A stretch of DNA of 64,000 bases, taken from Lacicoccus qingdaonensis (GTDB lineage: Bacteria > Bacillota > Bacilli > Staphylococcales > Salinicoccaceae). Made by a program: the position numbers and the translations under genes. Positions within the stretch are counted from its first letter, which is position 1. Each line of letters starts with the position of its first letter. Location of the stretch: the NCBI RefSeq assembly GCF_900101075.1, contig NZ_FNFY01000002.1:1-64000 (forward strand). The letters run 5' to 3'. Below are positions 17,736 to 27,217 of the stretch, piece after piece. Under the pieces are notes generated by a model. The model was not told the origin of the DNA, searched no databases, and worked only from the letters and a program-made list of their open reading frames with translations.

Positions 17736-19009
17736 TCATCCTCACCCCATTCGTTCGAATAGACTGTAATTTCCAGCCCCGTTATTGTTCTCATCCGCCT
17801 GAAAAACGCCTGAATGATTTCCCGTTCCGCGATCGACCGGGCAAATGTAATCGTGAGCTTGTCATTCACCGTCCCGAGCCCGCAGTTGATCGGACTCTTC
17901 CGTGTCGGATACAATATGACTTCCATCCGGTCCACATACCGCTTCATCGATTCCGGCAGCCTGGTGTTGCCGAGGTTCGACAGCGTCATTGTCTTCGCCC
18001 GCTCGCCAATCTGGTTGAAGCCGAATTTCATCAAAGGATATTTAATGAACACCGGCACGCCCCTGATCCACAAACTTTTCTGAAGCGAGACGAAACGGTT
18101 GATGCCGGTCTGGAGCGTGTCCTTATCAGTCTTCTTAATCAGCTGGCCGGTCACGTCTGTAATAATATCTTCCAGATGCATGTAGCCGTCCATCTGTACG
18201 CCGATGTTCGCGACAGAAAAGAAATTCCTGAGTGTCGTCGATGGGAACTGCCGGCGCAGACTGATCGGCAGCGCAATCGACACCTGGCCGTCGGTCAAAT
18301 CCCTCGTCATCCTTTCATCATGGACCACCTGAATCAACAGACTCGTCAGAAATCCGGTCAGTGTCGTCCCCTCGCTTTTGGCAAAAGCATTGAGCTCACC
18401 TGCATCCACCACGCCGTGGATGACGTTGATGCCCGGCGGGTCGAATGCCGTTCCCTGGATCTGATATGCCTTTCCCGGCCGCTTGCCGGGACGCGTCACC
18501 GCATGAGACGTCGCATGTTTTTCAAAGCTGTCCTCCATCTCTTCAGGCTTCGGCGAATCATCCGGACTGAGCACCAGCCCTTCAGTCTCCACTTCACTGC
18601 CTTTCTCCTTCAGATATTGGAATATCAGCGTTTTCAAAAATTCCACCGCCCCGCCCCCGTCAGTGAGCGAGTGAAATATTTCGACCGATATCCGCTTTTC
18701 AAAATAAAGGACCCGTATCAGATAGGCATTGTTCTCCTTCCTGTCGATCGGTGTACATGGATGTTCTTTTTCTTTTTTAACGATCAGCTGTTCGTCATTG
18801 TGTTCCATGAAGTCCCAGAACAGTCCTTTACGCACCCGGACTGTCAGTGTGGGAAAACGCACCGCGACAATATCCAGTGCATCCTGCAAATATTTCGGTT
18901 CTATCTTTTCATTCAGTATCATCGACACTCTGAACACCGACGAGTTCGTCGCATCCGACACCGCATGAAATATCTTTCCCGTATTATCTATCCTGTACCA
19001 CTGATCCAT
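17732..19009 (-). CDS. condensation/alcohol acetyltransferase-like protein
   Basis: A 425-aa CoA-dependent acyltransferase-like protein. The catalytic HxxxD is seen in HSLTDGGGAVEFL near residue 112; a second-half SLSNLGN-type stretch (MTLSNLGNTRL near 345) lines the expected acyl tunnel. It resembles the alcohol O-acetyltransferase/condensation-domain superfamily rather than a free-standing peptide synthetase part. It is first in the operon with the DUF6320 protein and the esterase; GGAGGTG 7 bases upstream fixes the start. Substrate unknown; a secreted or membrane lipid ester is one possibility. Confidence 0.78.
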   Translation of the reverse strand: MDQWYRIDNTGKIFHAVSDATNSSVFRVSMILNEKIEPKYLQDALDIVAVRFPTLTVRVRKGLFWDFMEHNDEQLIVKKEKEHPCTPIDRKENNAYLIRVLYFEKRISVEIFHSLTDGGGAVEFLKTLIFQYLKEKGSEVETEGLVLSPDDSPKPEEMEDSFEKHATSHAVTRPGKRPGKAYQIQGTAFDPPGINVIHGVVDAGELNAFAKSEGTTLTGFLTSLLIQVVHDERMTRDLTDGQVSIALPISLRRQFPSTTLRNFFSVANIGVQMDGYMHLEDIITDVTGQLIKKTDKDTLQTGINRFVSLQKSLWIRGVPVFIKYPLMKFGFNQIGERAKTMTLSNLGNTRLPESMKRYVDRMEVILYPTRKSPINCGLGTVNDKLTITFARSIAEREIIQAFFRRMRTITGLEITVYSNEWGEDE

Positions 19010-19109
19010 CCATACACCTCCCGGAAGACACGTGCTTTTCTTACACTTTCATTCAATTTTACCATGCTCAAACCATTTAAAGTAATTATGGTGGAAACCT
19101 GTCACAAAC

Positions 19110-19147
19110 AAAAAGCGGCCATCATTCACCAGGAGGTGCGATGGCCG
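19110..19147 (-). terminator. terminator of the exonuclease gene
   Basis: CGGCCATC (19116-19123) pairs with GATGGCCG (19140-19147), with an inner CACC/GGTG stem; minus-strand tail CTTTTTG. Confidence 0.85.
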
Positions 19148-19172
19148 GATTGAACGGTTTTTATTTTACTCA

Positions 19173-19760
19173 TCAGGATCTTGATCTGCGCTTTTTCGTG
19201 TAGCCGTTTCTGCCGAGTGTGCCCAGCTGATAATTATAATTTGTGTTGAAATCTTCGATGCTCATATTGTGTTCCTTCAAAATATTATATGTGATGTGAC
19301 CGGCCATCCTGGCATCTGCCAGCGCGTTGTGATGGTTGTCCGTCTTTACATTGAAATATTCCGCCATCTGCACAAGCTTATGTGACGGGAACTGGTACAA
19401 GGATTTTGAAAGCCGGTATGAGCATATATAATTGAGCGGCGGGATTTCCAGCCTGTACTTATTGTAGGCATCCTGGATGCCGTACATATCAAACTGGGAA
19501 AAATGCGCCACCATGATATCATTGCCGATGAACGTCTCCAGGTCTCCCTGCAGTTCGGGCAGTGTCGGCTTTCCCGCAACATCAGCTTCCGTGATGCCGT
19601 GTATATCTATATTCATATAGGAAAAGTAATCCACTTCCGGATCGATCAGCGAATAAAACTCATCGATGATCTCACCGGATTCAAACTTGACCATGCCGAT
19701 GGAACAGATTGAACTTCTTTCTCTGTTGGCTGTTTCTATATCGAGTGCCACGTATTTCAT
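19173..19760 (-). CDS. DEDDh 3'-5' exonuclease, DnaQ-like
   Basis: A 195-aa exonuclease of the DnaQ/epsilon fold. Exo I is YVALDIETAN near the N-terminus, Exo II is MVAHFSQFDMYG, and Exo III is DNHHNALADARMAGHI with the general-base His. It removes 3' nucleotides from DNA or RNA, for proofreading or repair; no polymerase partner is nearby. AGGAGG lies 7 bases before ATG 19760. An upstream in-frame ATG (19778) would put that ribosome site inside the gene, so I reject it. A basic tail (KKRRSRS) follows the domain. Confidence 0.88.
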   Translation of the reverse strand: MKYVALDIETANRERSSICSIGMVKFESGEIIDEFYSLIDPEVDYFSYMNIDIHGITEADVAGKPTLPELQGDLETFIGNDIMVAHFSQFDMYGIQDAYNKYRLEIPPLNYICSYRLSKSLYQFPSHKLVQMAEYFNVKTDNHHNALADARMAGHITYNILKEHNMSIEDFNTNYNYQLGTLGRNGYTKKRRSRS

Positions 19761-19807
19761 CATTGTGCCTCCTGTCATAATTTCTTATTATAACTGCTGA
19801 GAGGCAA

Positions 19808-21145
19808 TTACACAAAGTACAGGAATGCAATGATTGCGTAACCGGCGAACCAGAGACACAGTCCATACAGCGCATTATGCTTCGGCATAGTGAAGATGCT
19901 CTTATTCGCAAGACTCGACATCAGCAGGTTGATGCCTGTGAATGGTGACAGATTGACAGTGACTGCCCAGTTTAAGAGCAGGACGATCGCCATATAATAA
20001 TGTTCGCTTACATCCATATCCATGCTGAGGACGGAGAGCGCAGCGACAGTGATCGTAATGATCGGATGCACGCTGAAAAATGACAGTCCGATGATGAGTA
20101 CCGCAAAGATCGGAATGAGCAGCAGCACATGATTGACCCCTGCCGCCTCCAGCATGTTGATCAGAAACGTATCGAACCCGATGACAAGGAGCGACGTTCC
20201 GAATACGCCGGCACTGATGAAGACGAGGAGCTCATTACCCATGTTCGGAATCCGTTCCTGAGTATAGCTCTTCAAACCTTTCACGACCTTTTCCACACCG
20301 CCGATCGCGACACTCCATACGATAAACAGCACGATTGCGACAATCGGGATGATGTTGACGATCGCAAAACCGCTAAACATATCAAGTATGATGATCAGTC
20401 CCGTCATGAGGAGCATGATTACACCCAGCTCAGCAATCCGCCGCCTGCTGTAGTACACGGGCGGTGATTCCGGCATTTCACGATATTTCTTGTCATTGAA
20501 TAAAAACCATTCGCCGATAAGGCTGATCACAGACATTGTCAAACCGAAAGCAGCGATCGCCAGCCACTGGACTTCAAAATACGATAATATGACCGCTATG
20601 GAAATGAAGTACGGCGACCAGGCAAAAGCGAGTGCAAACCCGCGGTTCAGTGCTGCCATCCGCATCACCTTGTGATCTTTGAACTGATCCGTGTCCGTCA
20701 GATAATACAGTATCGGCAGCGTGCCCACATTCAGTACTGAACCGATGGAAAACGTCCCAAGTTTCAGGGCATTATAAGACTGCTTTGTATTATTAAAGGA
20801 TGATTTCAAAAGACCGGTGATATCTTTCAAATACCTCGGTGAAGTGATCGGTATCGCAAGAAGCGGCACGAAGATGAATATCATCAGCACTGCGGTATTC
20901 ATGAGCAGCCCTTCTATGACATCAGCCAGCGAGCCGCCGATGATATAGAAAATCACCGCAGTCACATTCAGTATGATGACCACTGTGAGCGGCACCCTGC
21001 TCAAGTAAGGCAGATAACTGATGAGCGCGAGTGCAGTGAATACCGCAATCGCGACTTCCATTCCCGGAATTTCCACGAACAGGGACGCGAGGAACATGAA
21101 CCCCATGCCAAGGACGAAAAACGGCCTGAAGAATTTTATTTTCAT
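19808..21145 (-). CDS. ion-transporter-superfamily permease
   Basis: A 445-aa membrane protein with about 12 helices and two-half symmetry. Near residue 350 a membrane hairpin SVHPIITITVAALSVLS, then NLSPFTGINLLM, resembles the anion-permease (IT superfamily: Dcu/DASS-like) substrate sites. The divergent gene at 21331 carries the same motif (IHPVATLAILS) and overall plan, so they are paralogues. Substrate unknown, possibly a carboxylate or other anion. No regulator is attached. Confidence 0.65.
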   Translation of the reverse strand: MKIKFFRPFFVLGMGFMFLASLFVEIPGMEVAIAVFTALALISYLPYLSRVPLTVVIILNVTAVIFYIIGGSLADVIEGLLMNTAVLMIFIFVPLLAIPITSPRYLKDITGLLKSSFNNTKQSYNALKLGTFSIGSVLNVGTLPILYYLTDTDQFKDHKVMRMAALNRGFALAFAWSPYFISIAVILSYFEVQWLAIAAFGLTMSVISLIGEWFLFNDKKYREMPESPPVYYSRRRIAELGVIMLLMTGLIIILDMFSGFAIVNIIPIVAIVLFIVWSVAIGGVEKVVKGLKSYTQERIPNMGNELLVFISAGVFGTSLLVIGFDTFLINMLEAAGVNHVLLLIPIFAVLIIGLSFFSVHPIITITVAALSVLSMDMDVSEHYYMAIVLLLNWAVTVNLSPFTGINLLMSSLANKSIFTMPKHNALYGLCLWFAGYAIIAFLYFV

Positions 21146-21330
21146 ATGTATCTTCCTTACAGATGTTTTGATTTCATGATAGCTTATCTGAAGCGTACTG
21201 GACAGTATACGTTCCGGATTGCTTGTTAAAGTAAAACTTATCTGTTAAAGAACAGTCATCTGTCATATAATTGATGAATATATCAATATATTTTTCGTCA
21301 AACACATTCACCTTGAAAGCGGGTGTTACA

Positions 21331-22707
21331 TTGAATCTCCTGCATAACCAGACCTTATTAAAGAATTTCTATTACATATATGCCGCTTTGTTCATTCTTT
21401 TTCTCATTTACTTTTTCAGCGGGATCGGTGCTCTTGGAGTGCTTGTAAACTACATGGCAATCGGTGTGCTCATCATCTCCTGGGTATACAGCTCCAGGCT
21501 GTTCAAGATGATCGGCGGGCTTTTCATCACAGTCGGCGTCATATTTACACTCACATCCGGTGAGGGTTTCGGCGCAATCATCAGCAACTCGACGAGCAAC
21601 CTGCCGCTCCTGATGTTTTTCAGTCTGCTGCCGTGGATCGGCACGGTCGTAAAGGTCGGTGGACTCGATGAAAGCATTACGGATATGATACAGGACCGTG
21701 CGAACAGGGTCGATAAAATATACGGCAGCAGTGTCTTCACCACCTACTTCCTCGGAATATTTCTGAACATATCCGCTATCTACATCATCCAGAGGGTATT
21801 GAATGACCTGTTCAAAAAAGCAGAAGTATCCTTGAGGAATGAGTTCATCATCAAATCCACGTTGAGGGCATTTGCGCTTGCCGTCATATGGAGCCCGCTC
21901 GAGGTCATTGTCGGACTGACGGTCGACTCGACAGGCGTGTCGTATTTCACCCTGCTCCCCTGGCTGCTGCTCACATCAGTTCTTGTCGGCCTCATTGAAG
22001 TATTTTTAACAAGACGCGAATTCAACGGCATCACAATCAATGCAGAATTTGATGAAATAAACAGCTCTGCGCTGAAAAAATCCATCATCAAAATGATAAT
22101 ACTGCTCATCAGTTTCCTGTCTGTCGTCATGTTTTTCAACATGAACTCCGACCTCGATTTCGTCCTGACAGTCGCACTGATCATCGTGCCGTTTTCGTTC
22201 GCTGCGGCTTTCGTCATGAAGCGGCTGCCAGTATTCCTTAAAACCGGATGGAAAACATGGCAGAACCATAACAACCATATGCAGAACTTTTCAGTGCTGT
22301 TCCTGTCGCTCGGCATATTTTCCGGCGGTTTCAACAGCAGTTTTGCTCCCGGACTCATGCAGGAAGTCTTCGGCTATGTCGATTCGTTCCTCATACTGAT
22401 ACTGCTTCTGATCATGGGGCTCATATATGGACTCGCCATGGTCGGTATCCATCCCGTCGCAACGCTTGCAATACTGTCGGAAGTTCTGGTCCCTGTCCTG
22501 ACCGCTGAAAATGCACTGTCGATCGGCATCGTCATGGTCGTCTGCGGCATGGGTATATCTGCTGCCGCGCCTTACGGCGTCAATGCGACCATGACCGCCC
22601 AGAGCATGCAGATCAATCCTTACAAAATCACCAGGATGAATATTGGATTCTCGCTCAGAATGGGTCTGACCGGTATTTTGATTGCGATCATAGCATTGTT
22701 CATATAA
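21331..22707 (+). CDS. ion-transporter-superfamily permease, paralogue
   Basis: About 458 aa, 12 membrane helices, divergent from the related permease at 19808-21145. The signature hairpin GIHPVATLAILSEVLVP is near the C-terminal third, followed by AAPYGVNATMTAQ. I prefer the TTG at 21331, because GGGTG lies 5 bases upstream; an upstream TTG at 21271 would add 20 residues without a ribosome site. The 125-base divergent region holds an imperfect dyad at 21194-21211 (CGTACTG, then CAGTATACG) that could coordinate both genes. Substrate unknown. Confidence 0.65.
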   Translation: MNLLHNQTLLKNFYYIYAALFILFLIYFFSGIGALGVLVNYMAIGVLIISWVYSSRLFKMIGGLFITVGVIFTLTSGEGFGAIISNSTSNLPLLMFFSLLPWIGTVVKVGGLDESITDMIQDRANRVDKIYGSSVFTTYFLGIFLNISAIYIIQRVLNDLFKKAEVSLRNEFIIKSTLRAFALAVIWSPLEVIVGLTVDSTGVSYFTLLPWLLLTSVLVGLIEVFLTRREFNGITINAEFDEINSSALKKSIIKMIILLISFLSVVMFFNMNSDLDFVLTVALIIVPFSFAAAFVMKRLPVFLKTGWKTWQNHNNHMQNFSVLFLSLGIFSGGFNSSFAPGLMQEVFGYVDSFLILILLLIMGLIYGLAMVGIHPVATLAILSEVLVPVLTAENALSIGIVMVVCGMGISAAAPYGVNATMTAQSMQINPYKITRMNIGFSLRMGLTGILIAIIALFI

Positions 22708-22735
22708 AAAGAGGAATCCATAGATTCCTCTTTTT
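22706..22735 (+). terminator. intrinsic terminator
   Basis: Perfect stem AAAAAGAGGAATC (22706-22718) with GATTCCTCTTTTT (22723-22735), overlapping the permease stop codon. Confidence 0.9.
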
Positions 22736-22782
22736 TGATGCTTATATATAACCTCTCAGCTCAACTTCTCCCCTATTTAAAC

Positions 22783-23415
22783 CTATATATCTGCCTGGTA
22801 GATCGTTTCTCCCTCTTTAATCGTTTCCAGAACTTTAATGTCTCTCAAGTCCATCTGATCGACTTTCAAAGGATTATCGTCCAAAATGACAAGATCGGCA
22901 AGTTTGCCCTCTTTGATGCTGCCTTTTCTGTCCTCTTCAAAGTATGCGTATGCGGCGTTGATGGTCACCGCCTTCAGTGCATCGTAGACGGATACTCTCT
23001 CCTCCAGTCCGATATGAACACCGTTCCTTGTGATCCTGTTGACTGCACTCCATATCGTATGGAGCATATCCGGATCGACAACCGGTGTCAGTGCGTAAAG
23101 TATATTCCATGTGAATCCCATGCCGAGCGATCCTTTGGCAACATCTCTTCCGCTGGAAGCCGTGGCCTTGGATTTAGGATTACTCGTCAGCCCGATGGAT
23201 ATGAATGTCACCGTAAATAACAGAGTGACGATTTCAATATACATTTCAGAATCAATTGCCGTAATCAGCCCACTGTTCATTACAAAAAATCCAACTATAC
23301 CTGCAATGACACTAGTCGGTACAAGCATGCGTTTGATAAACCCGACCTTTGTCCGGATAATCAATCCAACACATAACATTGCACTTGCAAGCCCGAACGC
23401 TATCATAAAACTCAT
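22783..23415 (-). pseudogene. in-frame fusion of gltS-like head and amidohydrolase tail
   Basis: One open frame joins two unrelated gene pieces. Residues 1 to about 100 (MSFMIAFGLASAMLCVGL to GMGFTWNILYAL) are the N-terminal quarter of a sodium:glutamate symporter (GltS) family protein. From PVVDPDMLHTIWSAVNR onward (about 110 residues, ending in KEGKLADLVILDDNP) it is the C-terminal fifth of a YtcJ-like metal-dependent amidohydrolase. Neither part keeps an active site or full transport core, so it is most likely a deletion scar that happened to stay in frame. GGGAG upstream supports ATG 23415. It lies beside a frameshifted GntR regulator that may once have controlled one of the parents. Confidence 0.8.
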
Positions 23416-23604
23416 GCAACCACTTCTCCCATCTTTTACATCTATGAAAAGATTATATATTCTCAAAATTCAATTACCTGTCCATATTAATGAGAACTAC
23501 ATATAAATGGCAACATGGTCAGAACGTCCGTACCAGTTAAAATATGAAATAAAAAATCACCTCCGCCGAAGTGACAGAGGTGAATCATCGTCTATATTAA
23601 ATTT

Positions 23605-24323
23605 CTACTTCTTCCTGGACAGCTTTATATTGAAAGAATACATATCCGCTCTGTAGGCAGCACGTTCGTATTCAACAAAGTGACCGTTCAGGTCCATCAG
23701 CTTCCTCTCGGCAATGAGCACACTTGTTGTCGGCGAGACTTTTAAAAGCTTTGAATCACCCTTCTTCACCTGTTTGGATCTGATTTTCTGTTCAGCTTCT
23801 ATCGACATTATGCCAAGTTCCTGCTCCAGCAGGTCATATAATGAAACTTTGTTCAGATCATACTGTTTTATCTTCTCACCGAGCTCAACAGGATAATAGT
23901 TATTCTCCACCCCTATCGGGATATTATCAGCATACCGCAGACGTTTAATATGAACCGCATCTTTAATACCCGTGATTTTCTGCAGATAGACCGGTAAAGT
24001 CAGAACTTCAGTCTTAATCAGTTTTGCACCGGGCTCCATACCCATACTCTCAATCGTCTCCGTAGTACTTCTCAAGCTTCCGAGCCAGTCATTAATGGGT
24101 TTTATAGCGACAAAAGTTCCTTTTCCCGGTTTTTTGACAAGCGTCCCTCGCGGGTCAGGGCATCGAAGGCCTGACGGACCGTACTGCGGCTGATATAGTA
24201 TTCATCCATGAGTTCACGTTCACTCGGCACTTTGCCTGTGTATGTCCCATGCAAGACCTTCTCTTCTATTCTGTCTTTCAGCTGTATATATAATGGTACA
24301 GAGTTTGTATAATCCAATGGCAT
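23605..24323 (-). pseudogene. GntR/HutC family regulator, frameshifted
   Basis: Two frames together encode a full GntR-type regulator of about 240 aa. The winged-helix head (SVPLYIQLKDRIEEKVLHG, then PSERELMDEYYISRSTVRQAF) reaches LTREGR and then leaves frame. LVKKPGKGTFVAIKP and the UTRA effector domain (LPVYLQKITGIKD to YSFNIKLSRKK) continue in another frame. Adding one C near 24136-24146 (CGC CTT GTC) restores the protein. AGGTG 6 bases before ATG 24323 supports the start. It resembles HutC/UTRA regulators of sugar or amino-acid genes. Real decay or a sequencing error. Confidence 0.85.
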
Positions 24324-24431
24324 ATTGATCACCTGAATCAGAAATTAATCTGTTAGTTTATCTTCATAGTTTACCATATAAAGAAAATGTCGACGTGATT
24401 TAAAGTGCCCGTAAATGAGACGTTCAAAAAT

Positions 24432-24471
24432 AAAAGACAGGATATCCAAATTTATGGATATCCTGTCTTTT
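24432..24471 (-). terminator. ltaS terminator
   Basis: Perfect 16-base stem (24432-24447 with 24456-24471), T-rich on both strands. Confidence 0.9.
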
Positions 24472-24514
24472 TAACTTTTGTACTTTTATTTATAGTCCGG
24501 TCTAAACGACTGAT

Positions 24515-26653
24515 TTATTCTGGCTGCTCAGTTGAAGTCTCATATTCATCTGATAGGCCATCTTCCTGCTCCTGCAACTCAGGTGCATCTGTTTCATATA
24601 AATCTGTAGTCGAATCTCCACCACGTTGTTCAATGAGGCTTGTCTCTTTTCTAGGATCGTCTTCGAGCACCTCTAATTGATCACGATATAAATAATCGAT
24701 TTCTTTTAGTTCATCTAGAGGTTCAGGGTTATAGAAGCGCAGTAAATCTTTCATTTGAACTTCATCTGAATGACTTAATTCTTCTCTCGCTTCGTCTCTA
24801 TACTGATAAAGTTCTTCCAATTCTTCCTCAGATAATTGTTCGTTCAGTAATTCGCCTGTCTCTGTATCATAGATTTCCTGTTCAAGGAAAGTATATTCCG
24901 GTGTAATCACACGGCCATTTCTGAGTGGTACTGTATTATCATGTTCCTCTGATAACATATCCTGACCCATAAATATATGACCGTCTGTTTCCATACCCAG
25001 TAAATGCATCAAGGTCGGCAGCATATCCACCTGACCGCTGTATGTGTCGAACACTTCACCATTATCAACGCCCGGGACATGGACGATATACGGTACTCTT
25101 TGCATTTGAGTATCATTATAAGCATTCCAGTCCTCACGCTCTTCACCGACTAGTGGCGCCAAGGTAGGGTTTCTCATATCAGAAATACCATAATGATCAC
25201 CATACATAACTATGATTGAATCTTCGTACAGGCCGCTTTCTTTCAAGTAATTGAAAAATTCTTCCAACGCCTGATCGGCATAATGCGCTGTAACGAAATA
25301 GTTATTAATTGTATCATCACTTGTCTGTGCAGCCGGGAATTCCGTGTTCTGCTCATCTAAAGGATAAGGGAAATGATGAGAAACAGTAATGAACTTGGAA
25401 TAGAATGGCTGCGGCAGCTGTTCAAGATACTCTGCCGAATCATGGAAAAACAGTTTATCCTTCAAGCCATATTCCATCGATCTTTCGCCCGATACATCAT
25501 AAAACTCAGAATCAAAGAAATAGTCATAGCCAAAACTTTGATACGTATCTGTTCTATTCCAAAATGAGCCTACATTTCCGTGAAATGCAGCTGAGGTATA
25601 ATCCCCCTGCTGTGCCAGAATGTTTGGTGCAGAATGGAATGTGTTTGTGGAACCTAATGTTTGAAATACACTGCCTTGTGGCAGACCATACAATGATAAC
25701 TCGCCTAATACTTCACCATCGGAAGACTTACCCTGGCCTGTCTGATGAAAAAAGTTTTCAAAGCTGTATGAGGACTCATTGTCATATATGCTCGAAAGAA
25801 ACGGCATGACTTCATGACTTTGTCCATTTTCATCTTCCAGTTCATAATCAATTAAAAATTGCTGAACACTTTCCAATCCAATCACTATAACGTTGCGGTC
25901 TTCTGCCACACCGAAATATTCAGGATTTGGCTCTGCATGGTTTTCATTTGAAAAGTTAAATACTTTCGATAAATCAGACTCGTCAGCACTCACTCGCAAT
26001 TGACTGCTTTGTGTTGTTTTAAAAGCATCATAACCGGAAAAGAAATTCAAACCTAAATATTTAACAATATAATTTCTGTCAAAAGTTCTCGTTAATAATT
26101 CCGGACGGTCAATCTCTGCCAATATCAAGTTACCTGCCAACAATAATGCACCCAACACTGTAACTGTAGCTTTGGTCCATCTTTTGTACTCTCTTTTACC
26201 TTCTTTGAAAGGCTCTTTCTTTTTATAGAAGAATAAATAACCAAACAGTGCAATATCGACCCAATATAACAGATCCCAAAATCTCATCATTTCGAATGTT
26301 GAGGTGAATAGTGCAGAAGACACATTGTTGGAATTCAATAAAATGTTTGATGTCAGAAAATCAGCGAACTCTCTATAGTACAATATGTTCGCATATAACA
26401 ATACCGTCATTAACATGAGTATTGTAAACATCATCCATTTTCTTAAAGTCGGGCTCTTGAAGAACAGTGCAACAGACAATAGTATGACACCGGTCGCAAT
26501 CGGGTTAATGAGCAATATAAGGTGCTGGTATATACCTGTCACACCTAAACTAAATTCAATCCAGTATGCCATGTACGTTTTCAACCAGAATAAAAACAGA
26601 AATAGGATGAAAAATCCATAGCGTTTATTCAATATTTCTTTTATTTTTGACAT
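24515..26653 (-). CDS. ltaS: lipoteichoic acid synthase
   Basis: Membrane enzyme that polymerises glycerolphosphate from phosphatidylglycerol onto the lipoteichoic acid anchor outside the cell. Five N-terminal helices (about residues 10-185) precede an extracellular sulfatase-fold domain. The metal/nucleophile sites are seen: VIGLESVQQF (Glu), HQTGQGKSSDGE with the catalytic Thr, and MYGDHYGIS (Asp-His). The last 85 residues are strongly Glu/Asp-rich, longer than the tail I expect for staphylococcal LtaS. ATG 26653 is chosen because GGAAGTG lies 5 bases upstream. It is transcribed alone. Confidence 0.95.
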   Translation of the reverse strand: MSKIKEILNKRYGFFILFLFLFWLKTYMAYWIEFSLGVTGIYQHLILLINPIATGVILLSVALFFKSPTLRKWMMFTILMLMTVLLYANILYYREFADFLTSNILLNSNNVSSALFTSTFEMMRFWDLLYWVDIALFGYLFFYKKKEPFKEGKREYKRWTKATVTVLGALLLAGNLILAEIDRPELLTRTFDRNYIVKYLGLNFFSGYDAFKTTQSSQLRVSADESDLSKVFNFSNENHAEPNPEYFGVAEDRNVIVIGLESVQQFLIDYELEDENGQSHEVMPFLSSIYDNESSYSFENFFHQTGQGKSSDGEVLGELSLYGLPQGSVFQTLGSTNTFHSAPNILAQQGDYTSAAFHGNVGSFWNRTDTYQSFGYDYFFDSEFYDVSGERSMEYGLKDKLFFHDSAEYLEQLPQPFYSKFITVSHHFPYPLDEQNTEFPAAQTSDDTINNYFVTAHYADQALEEFFNYLKESGLYEDSIIVMYGDHYGISDMRNPTLAPLVGEEREDWNAYNDTQMQRVPYIVHVPGVDNGEVFDTYSGQVDMLPTLMHLLGMETDGHIFMGQDMLSEEHDNTVPLRNGRVITPEYTFLEQEIYDTETGELLNEQLSEEELEELYQYRDEAREELSHSDEVQMKDLLRFYNPEPLDELKEIDYLYRDQLEVLEDDPRKETSLIEQRGGDSTTDLYETDAPELQEQEDGLSDEYETSTEQPE

Positions 26654-26756
26654 AGTTTCACTTCCTGATTCTCTACTTTTCCTTAACTTCAAATAATTGA
26701 TAAGGGGCTATCCCGATTATTCTTAGTCGGTTAAAATAGAGTAAAATAAAATAAAA

Positions 26757-26972
26757 ACCCTCAAACGTTGACGTTGAGGGTCTGGTGACGGACGGCAAGA
26801 GAAATTAAAACACTTTAATATCGGTGGTTAAAGTAACTTATTGTCAATATGTAGATCGTTACTCCCCCACTCCGCTGAGGTCACACCCTCTTTGCGAGTC
26901 CTATATTGACAATTTCAATATTTCCACTTACTGCCTCAAATTTTTACAAATTCTTAACGAACTTTATCAATG
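26757..26972 (-). ncRNA. candidate structured small RNA
   Basis: No protein gene is seen between 26654 and 27217. On the minus strand a promoter-like TTGCTA (27003-27008), 18 bases, TATAAT (26979-26984) would start a transcript of about 215 bases ending at a terminator stem (26757-26781) followed by TTTTTATTTT. Inside are a perfect 11-base inverted repeat (26840-26850 with 26903-26913) enclosing a G+C-rich loop, and a 7-base stem (26812-26818 with 26828-26834). Only very short open frames occur. This suggests a regulatory RNA or leader remnant; I cannot match it to a known family. Confidence 0.45.
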
Positions 26973-27114
26973 TTTAACATTATAACCCATTATACAGCTT
27001 TTTAGCAAGAAGTTCCATAAAATCTTAACAATTTAATTTACAAATGGTTAATAAAATCAGAGTGATTATAATTCCAAATTACTGGAAAACATCCTGCAGT
27101 AGCGGATGTGAAAT

Positions 27115-27148
27115 TAAAAAAATACCCCTGTCTCTTCTGACAAAGGTA
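27115..27148 (-). terminator. terminator of the sulfate assimilation operon
   Basis: Stem 27122-27132 with 27138-27148; minus-strand tail of seven T. A second small stem (ACATCC/GGATGT, about 27090-27108) follows it. Confidence 0.75.
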
Positions 27149-27217
27149 TCTTATACAAGTGTATTAAATTATCCGGATGATTCATGAACTGCCCATAGGT
27201 TTCAGTTCATTCCCTTC

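Noticed and set aside
18176-19153. 325-aa frame opposite the acyltransferase
   Set aside because: Fully covered by the well-supported gene on the other strand; composition is rich in His, Arg and Cys as in shadow frames.
26840-26913. Inverted TTGACAAT boxes read as face-to-face promoters
   Set aside because: No -10 element at correct spacing on either strand; better explained as a stem in an RNA.
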